From positions 32,560,853 to 32,624,852 of the forward strand of contig CM077832.1 in assembly GCA_039720395.1 (NCBI GenBank): 64,000 nucleotides of DNA, in the 5' to 3' direction. Below the pieces are notes generated by a model. The model did not search any database. It saw only the letters and a list, made by a program, of their open reading frames with translations, and had not been told where the DNA came from. The position numbers were made by a program, and so were the translations under genes. This DNA is from Liquidambar formosana (taxonomy: Eukaryota; Streptophyta; Magnoliopsida; Saxifragales; Altingiaceae). Below, one piece after another: positions 50,701-60,495 of this stretch; the stretch's first letter is position 1, and the number at the start of each line of letters is the position of its first letter.

Positions 50701-51485
50701 TTGAGTCTGATGTAAAGTTAGAAAACTGAAATAAGATTGCCACCACCAAGAAGACAATCCCAATGACAATACCCAATGACTCAGGCCTACAAAACACAAA
50801 ATGGTATCATTAGGAAAGTAGAGTGAGAATTTTCAGCTAATAAAATAAATGTCAGACACAGAGATGGATCATCCAGAACTATAGATCCTAATCCTTGAAT
50901 TACTGATCCAATATTTCTGTCAAATCCCAAATAACAATCCATGATCTGAAACCCTAAAAAAAAACCCCTAATCCTAATTTTCCAGAGTAAATTGAAGCTC
51001 TCAAATTCCGTGCAAACATGAATTGCATCATTACACATGACAAATTATGAAAATTACAAGCTAAATAGGGAAACGAATTCTAGAGTTCCATCACACGAAG
51101 TGAAAAGACTCACACTTTGATAGAACCCTGAGGAGTACCCTTCTTGTTAATATCATAACCAAAGAGATTACGCCTCAAAACGTAAGTGGAAGCCACAGGT
51201 ATGAGACGGAGCGTGGCGAAGAAGCCCACGAAGCTGAGAATGGCGTTGATGAGAATGGACCTCTTGAGGTCGTTCTCGATCTTGAAGTGGTAGAAGACGA
51301 GGTAGAAGTAAGGGACGAAGAAGAGGAGAGAGAATTTGAGGATTTGGGCTGCTTTCGACGGTGCGATCGGAGAGTCGGGTGATACTGAAGAGGAAGAGGT
51401 TTCTTCGCGGTTTGCGCTGGGCAGTGTCGCTGTTTGAAGGGGGCTTGGTGGTGGTGTCGGATGAAGCTCTCTTCCGAGCAGCCAT
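39819..51485 (-). CDS. GPT: UDP-GlcNAc:dolichyl-phosphate GlcNAc-1-phosphate transferase (GPT/ALG7), 11 exons, exon 1 frameshifted
   Basis: Exons in transcription order: 51485-51114, 50786-50699, 47460-47369, 47226-47108, 43994-43879, 43804-43677, 43589-43503, 41790-41730, 41613-41573, 41466-41346, 39878-39819. All introns are GT-AG and exons 2-11 join in frame. With the exon 1 shift allowed for, the protein is about 427 residues, the usual plant length. It transfers GlcNAc-1-P from UDP-GlcNAc to dolichyl phosphate in the ER membrane, the first step of the N-glycan precursor, and is the tunicamycin target. Family marks: [12 protein letters not shown] (about 108-119), [12 protein letters not shown] with the DD pair at 175-176, the [13 protein letters not shown] loop at 240-252, [13 protein letters not shown] (311-323) and [16 protein letters not shown] (361-376). 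Many hydrophobic helices are visible, including a C-terminal [10 protein letters not shown]. The ATG at 51485 is in excellent context (CCGCCATGGC) and begins MAARKRAS, but that frame stops after 105 codons. The family-like sequence ([20 protein letters not shown] onward) lies one base further on. Either one extra base lies in exon 1 or the copy is defective. Confidence 0.93.
40595..41150. repeat. Repeat element with double G-box palindrome, in GPT intron 10
   Basis: The left side contains CACGTGCGTTGCACGTG at 40608-40624, an imperfect palindrome with CACGTG at each end. The interior (40850-41061) is two diverged copies of a roughly 90-120-bp AT-rich unit ending AATCAATGTAC.GTGTATAAGGG. ACTAGATATAG on the left and TAGGTAGTATAGAT on the right look like degenerate ends. 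The superfamily is unknown. Confidence 0.45.
41677..41716 (+). repeat. (GA)20 microsatellite inside the 116-bp GPT intron 8
   Basis: Twenty GA units make up a third of this short intron (41729-41614 on the minus strand, where it reads as TC). It starts 13 bases after the splice donor. Confidence 0.95.
42660..42990 (-). mobile_element. RNase H-like retroelement fragment in GPT intron 7
   Basis: The minus-strand frame contains [35 protein letters not shown] and [12 protein letters not shown], the pattern of the plant non-LTR RNase H domain (AELxALxxGLxLA...VxxESDSxxV). The catalytic Glu/Asp around MDS is only partly kept. Fragment only. Confidence 0.55.
44176..45404. mobile_element. hAT-type non-autonomous element, 1.23 kb, in GPT intron 4
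   Basis: The left end TAGGGATGGCAATTTTGACC and the right end in reverse complement, TAGGAATGGCAATGGGGCGG, are inverted. Both ends are rich in CCCGCCCC/GGGGCGG. The flanks GTTGGGGG and GTTTGGTT agree at 5 of 8 positions, a weak trace of an 8-bp duplication blurred by G/T runs. The interior has CTCACGGCC-rich repeats (44440-44760) and three copies of GGATTTGTTAATTGCACTGG (near 44970, 45040 and 45115). No transposase frame is present. Confidence 0.7.
46480..46697 (-). mobile_element. tRNA-derived SINE in GPT intron 4
   Basis: On the minus strand the A box TAGCCCAGTTGG (46684-46673) is followed 43 bases later by a perfect B box GGTTCGATTCC (46629-46619), then a tRNA-unrelated body and an A-rich tail (46495-46460). 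The head reads like a tRNA, but the 3' half does not fold as one, so it is a SINE rather than a tRNA gene. Length is about 220 bp. Confidence 0.8.
48268..48490 (-). repeat. Retroposon (SINE-like) copy in GPT intron 2
   Basis: The minus strand has GGTTGAGTGGTCAAGCC, resembling an A box, and ends GATACCCCTAATCGTT plus an A-rich tail (48258-48280). The end is shared with the remnant at 1035-1230. A good B box is lacking. Confidence 0.45.
49455..49495 (+). repeat. C16/A22 homopolymer junction
   Basis: C16, then AAC, then A22. Similar C-then-A junctions occur at 27106-27140 and 56769-56818, and the complementary T9-G16 at 45411-45435. Confidence 0.9.
49910..50440 (+). mobile_element. LINE 3' fragment in GPT intron 2
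   Basis: The plus-strand frame at 49945-50220 contains the zinc-binding end ([19 protein letters not shown]) and the terminal [14 protein letters not shown], equivalent to FWVLWLERN in the other LINEs. A poly-A run lies at about 50431-50441. Orientation is antisense to GPT. Confidence 0.75.
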
Positions 51486-51729
51486 GGCGGACTCAACACA
51501 CACTATCCTCTCTGTCTGAGTATGTCTAGGCTTTCTGCTTGTTTTGGAAGTTGGACTTGGCCCGAGGGGGTGAATGAATTCTACGCAAAAAATAAAATAA
51601 AATAGGAAAATTTTAGTGCTTCATCCGCGTCACGGAGACCAATTGAATTTTGCCACGTCGGGTACAACAATGAGTTTTTAAAATTACTGTTGATTTGTAG
51701 TAGCCATCACAGAAAGTGGGCTGCAACCA

Positions 51730-51845
51730 TCAAGGGCTGTGGTCCAATGTGGCTTGGGTCACCCATGAAAATGTCTGGCGCCATGGGTTCGAGAGCCTAT
51801 CATCTCTTTCTTCCTTTAATTTTTTTTTTTTTTTTTTATTTCTCC
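51730..51845 (+). repeat. Possible tRNA-derived SINE upstream of GPT
   Basis: TGGTCCAATGTGG at 51740-51752 resembles an A box and GGTTCGAGAGCC at 51786-51797 a B box, 33 bases apart as in tRNA promoters. A poly-T run follows. No full tRNA fold is seen. Confidence 0.4.
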
Positions 51846-52517
51846 TACTTATGATAAGTAAAAAAGTAGAAGATAAGTGATCAAGGCAATTTTATTTGGA
51901 TGTGATCCGAGTAACTCCTCTACCTATTGAGAAATCAAATCAATGACAAGAGGGCCTTAGACAGGCCTACTAAAGATGGATCAATAAGTGTTCATTCAAG
52001 TCGATTGAGTCAGAACCTAACCTTAGCCCCACAAAAGATTAGTGATTTCAGTACATAAGTAAAACTATCAAGAGACAAATACACGTCACACCACTGCCCA
52101 CAAGACTTACACCCTTGACCACTTAGTCTTCTATACCTTTACCACTAGACCACCACTCCCAATGATTCGAGCATATGCACTTCAACGTGAGTGACAATCA
52201 TATGATTCCTAGTTCTAAAGTTCTTGCTTACCTTAGCTTTATGTCATAATTGTCGCATTGGGCTAGTAGTTTTGGTGTTCTGAATAGAATGCCTAGGTTT
52301 GGTTTTGTTTCTCAAAATTTTACATCCATTACATTTGCAAAAGATACGGGTAGCTTATGGCAACCTCAATATTATTGAACAACTAAGCATATAACGTTGC
52401 ATGTTCAGCATGAAATGTTAAATCCTGTGGAGGGCTACTTCTCAGTATCATTTTCGTGGCATCCAGGGAAGGTGGTGGTGGGAGATTAGAGTGACATGTC
52501 TATTCACAGACTGATGA
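51846..52517. other. Intergenic DNA, nothing recognised
   Basis: No reading frame or repeat of known type was recognised between the GPT 5' flank and the first MULE copy. Confidence 0.4.
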
Positions 52518-52526
52518 ATAGGTGAT

Positions 52527-53479
52527 GGCCAAGCTATTGGCATTGTATAAAATACTTTAAACCCCTACTAATTAAATCATCTCAAATTTTGTTGTAAGCA
52601 CCTTCTATCTTCCTAAAATACCCTTAATAATAAATCTAAAAACCTTTTTCCACCCTACCCCACCCCCCAACCTGTCCCTCTCAAGCCCCTTTCCCTTTGG
52701 AATCGCGCTCTTTAGAAGCCAGAAGTCCGGTCTAGCCCCCTTTCCTTTTACCACAGTCGATAGCAAAATCCTCATCCACGATTCACCGAAAGTTGATGTC
52801 GACACGAATAATTACATAAATGAACAATTCTAAAATGAGATTTGTATAACTAAGTTGTTCGGTTTTTTAAAACGGAACAACACAAGCTTGTTCGAACTCC
52901 TAGAGTTAAGCAACATCCATTTGTTCGGAGTTATATAACCAAACAATCCTAAAACGTGATTTTTTAAAGTGTTCAGAGTTTTAAAACGGAACAAAAAAAA
53001 TTTGCTCGGATTTATAAATAGGAATGCGTTAAATACGTTCGGTGTTACAGAAATGAACATTTTAAACATGTTCAGAGTCGAGAATTCGAACAATGTGAAA
53101 TTCAGCGTACGAAAAAATAAAGTTAAACTCAACAAAAAATGTATAAATACTTACCTTTTGACTGCTAATACCATCCCTAGCAATACTTTTCTCGTCCATT
53201 ATTCAATATAACATGAGAAATACTAATTTTTCATATACATATGTACATATGGATTTGGTGTCAAAATTGTTAGGGTTTGTGAAAGCATGAAATCTATAGA
53301 TGGTGTAATATTTTTAGATTTAGGCATGGAATGGGGTAGGGATAGGAAAATTTTACTTTAAATCTTTTAGTAGGCATGTCCTTATTGGTAAATGTACATT
53401 TGGAGATAAAAGAATTGAACAAATTATTTTAATTAATGGAAAATTTAGAATATTTTATGTGGTAGCAATAACCTGTCCC
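52527..53479 (+). mobile_element. Non-autonomous Mutator-like element, copy A (953 bp)
   Basis: The ends GGCCAAGCTATTGG and CAATAACCTGTCCC form a degraded inverted repeat matching copy B. They are flanked by the perfect 9-bp duplication ATAGGTGAT (52518-52526 and 53480-53488), the signature of Mutator-superfamily insertion. The interior contains seven 33-bp array units (52857-53102), then a stretch with TATAAATA at 53142-53149. It encodes no recognisable protein. It is older than copy B, judging by the eroded termini. Confidence 0.88.
52857..53102 (+). repeat. 33-bp hairpin minisatellite, copy A (7 units)
   Basis: Units begin at 52857, 52890, 52923, 52971, 53004, 53037 and 53070, a constant 33-bp step except for one 15-bp insertion after the third. 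Each unit opens with GTTCGG or a close variant and has CGGAAC/CGAAC about 20 bases on, so each can form a small hairpin. Confidence 0.85.
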
Positions 53480-53584
53480 ATAGGTGATTCTTTGGCTTGA
53501 AGTGGTTGTACACCTTTTAGTTTGCACCTGCTTGCTTAAAATCAAGTTTTTTTTTTCTTTTTGGCTGTGTATGTATGGGACGAG

Positions 53585-54100
53585 GGACTTGGATTTGGTG
53601 CAGTTAATGCCTTTAGCTGCATGGTGCAATAGGCGTTGGATGGCGGACACGTGGCGCTACAAGAAATGGTCTGTGGATCTGCCATTGGGGTGAAGAGCTT
53701 CCCCCTAAAGGCGTTTGCCGTTTAACTGCAAAAAAATGCACGAAATGCTGCCGTTTTGTGATTCAATTTCGGGGGAAAACCAGATCAGCCATCCCCATTT
53801 CAATTTCATTCCCTCTCTCTCCTCTCTCCCCTCCCTCCGTTCCACTCTCTCTCCCCTCCCTCCGCCGCGCCTTCCTCGTCGAACCCAGATCTGGGTTTCG
53901 GCTCACCGCCATTTCCCCCACCACCGGCCCAAAGCTGCGAGATCCACCGCCGCTGCTGCTCCCGTGCTTCCCCCTTCTGCCCCTGCTCCTTCCTCGGCGA
54001 GAACCCAAGTATGTTCTGTAACTCTTTCTTTTTTTTTTTTTTGGGTGTGTGTGTAACCTGTGTAAACTGGTTTTTTTTTTTTTTGAGAAATTTCAAGTTT
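53585..54100 (+). repeat. Left terminal inverted repeat, with promoter-like leader
   Basis: It matches 61965-62501 in reverse complement. It holds a CT-rich stretch (53810-53870) and a splice donor CAA|GTATGT at 54008/54009. That donor can be spliced to the acceptor TTTTAG at 55718, just before the GRF start codon. Short ATG-started frames in it end in stops after splicing and are likely leader sequence. Confidence 0.85.
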
Positions 54101-55718
54101 TTATTTTAGTTTTTATGACTGAGCAATATCTATGGGATCGAGCTCACAATGATATAAAAACTCACACAGAGTTTATAATTTTTAACTAATCAGTTTCATT
54201 CTTTGTTAATTTTCTATCTCTGTTCGATTCCTCTCTCTATATGGCTTCCATAAAATAAACTAAATATTAAACAAACCAGGAATAGTTTTTGTTTCCAACT
54301 AGATTTTTTAATTTGGATAATTAAAATCTTTTACTTGATGTGGTAGTAGATGTTGGGTCCTATTAGGATGCATGAACTTTTAGAAGGTTCTTACTTACCA
54401 ATCAAGTTCTGTTACATTAAGCCCTATTGAAGTAGCACAAACATGGATATTTTAATGATTGCTGAATTGAATAAAGTAATTTTATTTTTAAAATGCAATG
54501 GTTTTATTGCTCTAAATTTTTCAAACTGACTGCATAGTTCTAGAATGTAATGGTGCATCTTTCAGTTTTATTGAAGATGACCACTGTTGTCCCCAAATTG
54601 ACAAACATTTTTTTCTTTTTCTAGTGGCTTTGTCTGGGTTTGTAGATATAAGATTTTTCCACAGAAATTCAGCCAGTGATAAAGAAATACTTTAGGCCTG
54701 CCCCACATATTCAATAATGATGCTTTATGCAACACACAAAGAAATGAAAAATGCTGAAAAACACAGCAATTCTTAGAGATAATTGGAAACCGGTTTCTCA
54801 CAGAATGTTGTAATAGCTGGTAGCATTATCTACATGCAGTTAAAAATTTTCATCAATTAATAATGCTCCATATAACTGGCATTAAATGGAGAAATCCTGA
54901 AGCCAACCAGGGTTACTAAAGACTAATCTAGCTAAGGAAAATAGTTTAATTCCTGTGTGGGTTAGGCTAGCTATACTAATAGTTTAGATGCCTTCACAAA
55001 GAGAGTAACATAGAGATGAACAAGAGATACAAAGATAAGAGCAAGCCATGGAGGAGGTTATCCATCAGAGTTGCCAATCGTAGGTCCTAATACATTTCTT
55101 TTAAGGACTCCTCCTTTCCTGTATTTTAATTTTTATACTAAATTTCAACTTGTTCTAATAATTAGAAAATGAATATGTATGAAGGGATGATGTGATGAAT
55201 GATAGGGATTATTGGGCAGGGATAGAGAGGCTTGTAATGGATGATGGGTCTGGGTTGGTGTAAAGAAAATGTGCAAATCTTTTTTTGACATGCTCCTTTT
55301 AGTGATGCCAGCATCTTCACTACAATGAACTTGATGCATCAAAAAATGCCTAATGGGCTACAATTTCTAAACCTCCCAAGTTCAACTCTACTTGAACATG
55401 ACCCATTGCTATATTTAAAAAATGCCTAATGGGCTGCACATTTCATATGGAGGTGATTCTTGGTTTACATTTGTCATGATGTGCTGTTTATGACTTGGTT
55501 GCATATATTTGTCTAATGTAAGAGTTGATTAACTGAAATTTATTATTGGTGGATCCTATATTTGTTGTTTTTTTTGAGGTTGTGGATCCTATATTTGTTG
55601 TTTTTTTATTTAAAAGAAGCAATTTTTTATGAACTAATTTGAGACTAATTTCCATCTTCTTCTCTCTCTCTTTTTAATTTTTATTTTTTATTTTTATTTT
55701 TAATTTCCTTGATTTTAG
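54101..55718 (+). other. Probable 5'-leader intron of the GRF gene
   Basis: The AT-rich stretch lies between the donor in the left terminal repeat and the acceptor at 55718; the predicted intron is 54009-55718. It holds a 27-bp near-tandem duplicate at about 55550-55610 (GTGGATCCTATATTTGTTG twice) and no coding sequence. Confidence 0.5.
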
Positions 55719-55725
55719 ACATTCA

Positions 55726-56073
55726 ATGGCATCATCAAGTAGGAGTGTGAATAGCGGCACAGGTTGTCGCACCCGCTATAGATTTCAAAATCGCAGATGT
55801 TACTGTGGGTGTAGAGCTGAAGTGAAGATTTCAGAATCTATAGATAATCCAATGAAGTTTTTTAAATGCAAAGATTGTGGTTTCTTTGAGTGGTGGCTAG
55901 CTCTTTGGGACGTGCAAGAGGGTTGCAATGACTCCATTAAAGATTTGAGAAGAGAGATTAATGAGCATTACCAAGACTTGGGAAGAGAGATTGATGTGCA
56001 TTACAAAGAACTGAGGAAAGAAATGGATGGGCATTACAGTCGGGTTGAAGCTTTTAGTTATTGTGGACACTAA
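55726..56073 (+). CDS. GRF-type zinc-finger protein with hendecad coiled coil, inside the MULE
   Basis: A single 115-residue frame. Residues 24-57 match the plant GRF zinc finger: CYCG, then NPMKFFKCKDCGFFEWW, giving the four cysteines and the aromatic FFxWW end. After it come three consecutive 11-residue units (about 75-107: DLRREINEHYQ, DLGREIDVHYK, ELRKEMDGHYS), a right-handed coiled-coil pattern suited to self-association. GRF fingers bind nucleic acid in topoisomerase III, NEIL3 and APE2; small plant GRF/coiled-coil proteins are largely uncharacterised. The start was chosen because it follows directly after a plausible acceptor (TTTTAG at 55718) and precedes the finger. The gene converges on the FAR1-type transposase of the same element, so an accessory transposition role is possible but unproven. 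No stop or shift interrupts it, unlike its neighbour. Confidence 0.75.
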   Translation: MASSSRSVNSGTGCRTRYRFQNRRCYCGCRAEVKISESIDNPMKFFKCKDCGFFEWWLALWDVQEGCNDSIKDLRREINEHYQDLGREIDVHYKELRKEMDGHYSRVEAFSYCGH

Positions 56074-56076
56074 TAT

Positions 56077-56771
56077 TTATTGTGTTTGTTATATTTATGG
56101 TTTGTATTATTCTAAGTAGGATGAACAAGTATGGGTAAAAATTGAACTTTTATTTGTACTCAAAGCTTGTAAATGAGCTAATGAAAGTTGTGGTTTTTTG
56201 TTGGCAAATAGTTGTACTCAAATGGTTGTATTTCAAATGCAAATAGTTCCCATTCTATTTGCCATTGAATGACTCAATATGTGAGTCATCAAATGGTAAA
56301 GTGCAAATGGTAAATTTCAAATGCAAATAGTTCACATTCTATGCCACCTATTTCTACACACTAAATAGTGATTTTCATGATAAGGCTATATCCTTGGCTA
56401 TTGAAACTCCCATTCTGACCAAATGCTTTTATTTGGAAAGAAGCCATTTTAGTTCATAAAGAAATCTAAGAAGGAAAAAAAAAAAAAAAAAAAAAAACAT
56501 TAATTTTCCAATTAAAAAAAAACATTTATTGTTCCATTTTAGTTCTTAACCACTGTTTGATTGAACCTCATGAAATAAAATGATTAAATTAAATTTTTTT
56601 AAGAAAATTTGGCATGACCTTATCTATAATAAGGATATCCTAAATTATCGACTAATCAAATCTGTACAAAATCAAACAAACTATAAACTATTCAGAAACC
56701 AATAATAAATAACGAGCACCAATTTTTTTATAAAATCTAGCATGACATTGTTTATAACAATAATTAATCCC

Positions 56772-56802
<31 letters not shown>

Positions 56803-57189
56803 AAAAAAAAAAAAAAAAGAAGAAGAACTAAAGTTTACATCCATAGTCAATGTACATATTAAACCAAAATGCATTAGTATACACATTCAACAAGTAGTCC
56901 CCCATCCTGCTTTTTCACTTCGTTTCATAAATGGTCATTAACCCTGAATAGAAAAGTTTAAAAAGGAAAAAACATTAATTCTCAAAAAAAAAAAAAATCT
57001 CAACCATACAGTTTGTTCATTAAACGATATAAGAAAATAGAATAAAAAAGCTTTACCATGAATACCTCAATATCAATAACTCAATCACGATGTCGGTCCA
57101 TCCAAATTATCATGAGGATCCATATCAACCTATAAGTATCAAATGGTAATTATAAGTTTCCACGTTTGAGATAGGTTAACAATGCTTAG
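56077..57189. other. Spacer between the convergent MULE genes
   Basis: The spacer is AT-rich, with a repeated phrase TTCAAATGCAAATAGTTC at about 56230 and 56317 and the C24-A26 junction at 56769-56818. It should contain both 3' ends. No further gene is seen. Confidence 0.5.
56769..56818 (+). repeat. C24/A26 homopolymer junction
   Basis: Twenty-four cytosines are followed directly by 26 adenines. Confidence 0.9.
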
Positions 57190-60127
57190 TATAAAAGCTA
57201 AACTAATAAAAATGTATATTTAATTTTACTTTGGCTAGAAGATAAGTTATTTGAGCCTTGACAATGCTCAAATGCCCAAGTCCAAGTTGAAGCATCAATA
57301 GCATCAATATTTCTTGTCAACAATGCTTGGATGCTATTTGGTGGTGTGAACAACATCAAATCTAATGGCGGATTTAAACTAGAACCATCTATCTGTATAG
57401 ACAAAATAAAAAAGATTAATGTATTTGTCAAAATATATATATATATAAAAGTTGTATATTGTGGAATGAAATGTTTTCACCTGTGATTGTTGAGCTTGTT
57501 CTGGTGGAAGGGAATATATGCATTTGCATCTTGTTCAATACGACGTGCCTATAAAATAATAAAATGTATGTCTAAAATTTCAAAGATATACATAGTTTAT
57601 AAATAAATAAAAACTAAACTTATTATATAATTTTATTATGTAATCTATACTAATGTGAAACATTATACCTTAGATGTGGCATTTGATGTGGATTTTGTGT
57701 TGGATTTCACCTTTGCTTTCTCCTTTGCCTTTGCCTTATCCATGTTTATTTCCATTCCACTTCCTTTTCTATGTTTTCCCTTCCCCTTAAATGGGTCCTT
57801 CCTTTTCTTCAATGTGTATGTATTCATCGAATTTTCATCATTAACAACTTGGTCACCTGTTGTTTTTTTTTTTTTTTTGGTAAGAAACAATTGTGTTAAT
57901 AAAAAAGATGAATACAAAATAGACAAAAAATGACAAGGACTCCAAATAACATGGAAACAAAGAAAAGAAGTTGGTTACCTATTCCATGCGATTCCACTGT
58001 TTCCTGTGCTTCCACTGTTTCTTGCACTTCCACATTCATATTTGCATGTATAATAGTTTCCAGCTTTGCTTGCAAATCGGCTTGACTTTCAAGAACACAA
58101 CGATACGCATCTTTATATTTGGAAGCCCTATCAGCTAGTTTCCTCCACCCTGTCATCATTATGGCATATCGTTCAGATTCTTCCAACTTTCCATCTGCTT
58201 CAACATTTCGCCCACCCACATCCTTTACATCTATAGATCTTGCATCTCTTGTCCACCTCTTCAATATATATTGGGCAGGGAGTTCCACGCCCAGTAATAC
58301 TTCTCTAAAACCTTTAAGGCATGTTTGCATAGGATGCCACACATTTCAAATAGCCTACAACTACAAGACAGCTTATCATTAGACTTACACCTCTTCACAT
58401 GGCCAACTCCACGTCCTTCATCATCACATACCATATGAATTGTATTCTCACCATCATCCACAACATGTCTAATCTGTAGTGGAACAGATTTAAAAAACTC
58501 AGCTTGGAATGCCTCAAATATATCCCTTGTATAAATTTTTCCCGCTTGCACCAATACTTTATAATGCACTTTAATTTTTGGCTGCTTCTGAGACAATGCA
58601 AATTCCGCTTCCAATTCTTTGTGGCGCTTGTTGGAGAGCAATCTCTCAAAGTGCATTAAAAATTGCATCAAATTATAATCTGATTGCAAATAATTTTTCA
58701 AAGAGGCATTAAAACTCTCACTCAGTTGAGTGCTTTTCATACCTGCACAATAACAACATGTTTTAGGTAAAAAAAACAAATTTAAGTTTATAGGTACTAA
58801 CTTAACAATACAGATAAAAAGAAACAACACTAGACATAACAAAATTAACCATGAAAAGAAACAAGATGATTTCATACCTGCACACCAATGCAACCTAACA
58901 TATGTATGGGCCCATTTTTCCTTGACTTCATATAAAGTGTCCAACCAGTGATTACCACGCACATCAAAATCATCAAGCATTTTTTCCCAGGCGGCTAAAA
59001 AATCGGCTTCCTCATTCAATATGGTCCATGAAATATGCCAACTTATCTTTGATAGGCTTAGTCGACATGTTAGGGTCAGTCTCAACTGCAATTTTACTCA
59101 CATGCTTCATGGTATTTTGCATTATATGCCATTCACATAGCCTGTGGAAAGTCGTAGGCATCACCTTAGGGATGACTGCTGCCATTGCAGGATCCTGATT
59201 AGTTATGATGGTTTGTGGAGGCCTATTAGACATAGCCTCTAAGAATGTCTGAAATAACCATTCAAATGATTCAATGGTCTCGTCGTACATTAGTGCAGCG
59301 CCAAAAACCACAACCTGTCGATGATGATTAAATCCCACGAAAACAGTAAATGGGCGATGTTCTTTGTTAATTTTGTAAGTTGTATCGAAACTTACAACAT
59401 CGCCAAACAGACTGTAATCAATAATCATGCGAGCATCCGCCCAAAAAATATTGGTAATTTGTTCCTCATTGTCAAGTTGTATAGCATGATAAAATGATGG
59501 ATTTTTCACTGTTTGCTCCTTCAAATATTGCATCAAACTACCTGCTTCCCCATATGCCAATTTACTCATTCTCTTACCACAAAGGTAATTTTTCTGATCA
59601 AGTTTAGTAAATCCAATAGATTCCTTGCCTCCAGCTTTTGTACTCATTAAGGAATAAGAATCTCGAATGGAAAGCCCAGACTCTCAGCTATAACCAATTC
59701 ATTGCCCTGAAATTCAGAAATGCACCGTTGAGATCGCAACATGTATGAGGTTCCCCTAGGCGTAAACCCATGATTATGCTGCCTCAACAAAATTGCTAAT
59801 TTCATACTTCCGAGTCTCTTCATTGAACTGTACTCCCATTTTAGCTAAACACTCCAGTCCTTGTATGGCCCCTAGGATTCTTAAGAGATGCCTTTACCTT
59901 CTTTTTCTCTGGAAACTCCTTGCTTGAGCAAATATAACAACTTGTGGTAATACAACCAAGACTATCAAGTTTCTTACTCTTATTCCTATAATGTATTCGG
60001 ATGCTAAAGCCCAATCTCCTGCTGTATTGATTATAAAATTCATAAGCCATTGGTTCACTATCAAACTCCATACCAATCCTGGGCTTCCATTCCAATTGCT
60101 CAGCACTATTATCTAATTCCAACTCCA
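57190..60127 (-). pseudogene. FAR1/FHY3-type MULE transposase, frameshifted
   Basis: Read leftward from ATG at about 60127: a FAR1 DNA-binding domain (MEFDSEPMAYEFYNQYSRRL, GFSIRIHY, then a Cys-x-Cys region), the MULE transposase domain (59650-59010) with FDTTY, TNQDPAM and ESFEWLFQTF marking the DDE-like acids and CEWHIMQN, then the GMKSTQLSESFN region and a SWIM zinc finger (CSCRLFEMCGILCKH, near 58360). A Lys-rich tail (57860-57665) follows across an intron with donor GTAACC near 57980. A 135-bp intron at 58743-58877 is clean. Single-base shifts break the frame near 59850, 59775 and 59670, and again near 59025, and the C-terminal exons do not join in phase. As it stands no full transposase can be made. 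FAR1-type proteins are either Mutator transposases or domesticated light-signalling factors; the terminal repeats here favour a transposon gene. Confidence 0.85.
58743..58877 (-). other. Intron of the FAR1-type gene bounded by a 15-bp direct repeat
   Basis: TGTGCAGGTATGAAA spans both the 5' and the 3' splice boundary, so the intron begins GTATGAAA and the downstream exon also begins GTATGAAA. Its last 60 bases (GTACCTATAAACTTAAATT...ATGTTGTTATTG) recur in the sequence just before the start codon at 60140-60210 and, shorter, near 60250-60278. Confidence 0.8.
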
Positions 60128-60279
60128 TATCTGCACCCACAAGATTTAAAATCAATACTCGCAATAACAACATATTTAGGGAAAAAAAATAATTTAAGTT
60201 TATAGGTACCACAAACATAAAAATAATAAAATAAAATAAAATAAAAATTTAAGTTGAGGCAAAAAAAATTAAGTTTATA

Positions 60280-60495
60280 CTCCCTCCATCCCACAAAGAT
60301 ATGCCATGATTGACAAAACAAGGAATTTAAGAAAATGCTATTATTGCATTGGGTTTTGTGTTGAAAGTAATTATTGAAATAACAAAGAGTAGTGTAGGAG
60401 ACTTGAAAAAATTTTGATTTGATTTTTCAAAGTGGACAAACATTTTAGGACAAAAAAAGTAGCTAAAATGGCCTATCTTTGTAGCATAGAGGAAG
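60280..60495. mobile_element. Stowaway MITE in the MULE, upstream of the FAR1-type gene
   Basis: The left end CTCCCTCCATCCCACAAAG is the standard Stowaway terminus. The right end, in reverse complement, is CTTCCTCTATGCTACAAAG, and both are flanked by TA. It is 216 bp and non-coding. It lies in the probable 5' intron or leader of the transposase gene. Confidence 0.85.

Noticed and set aside
51384..51417. A 34-base GT-AG segment in GPT exon 1 that would repair the reading frame
   Set aside because: It is well below the size plants splice and would remove part of the family-like sequence; a one-base error or lesion is simpler.
51168..51485. MAARKRAS... frame as a separate 105-residue protein
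   Set aside because: It overlaps the conserved GPT exon in the wrong frame beyond its first residues, so it is the N-terminus of GPT followed by a frameshift artefact.
53736..54008. Pro/Ser-rich frame starting MHEML in the left MULE terminal repeat as an N-terminal exon of the GRF protein
   Set aside because: Spliced to the acceptor at 55718 it meets a stop within eight codons and is out of frame with the zinc finger; more likely a leader.
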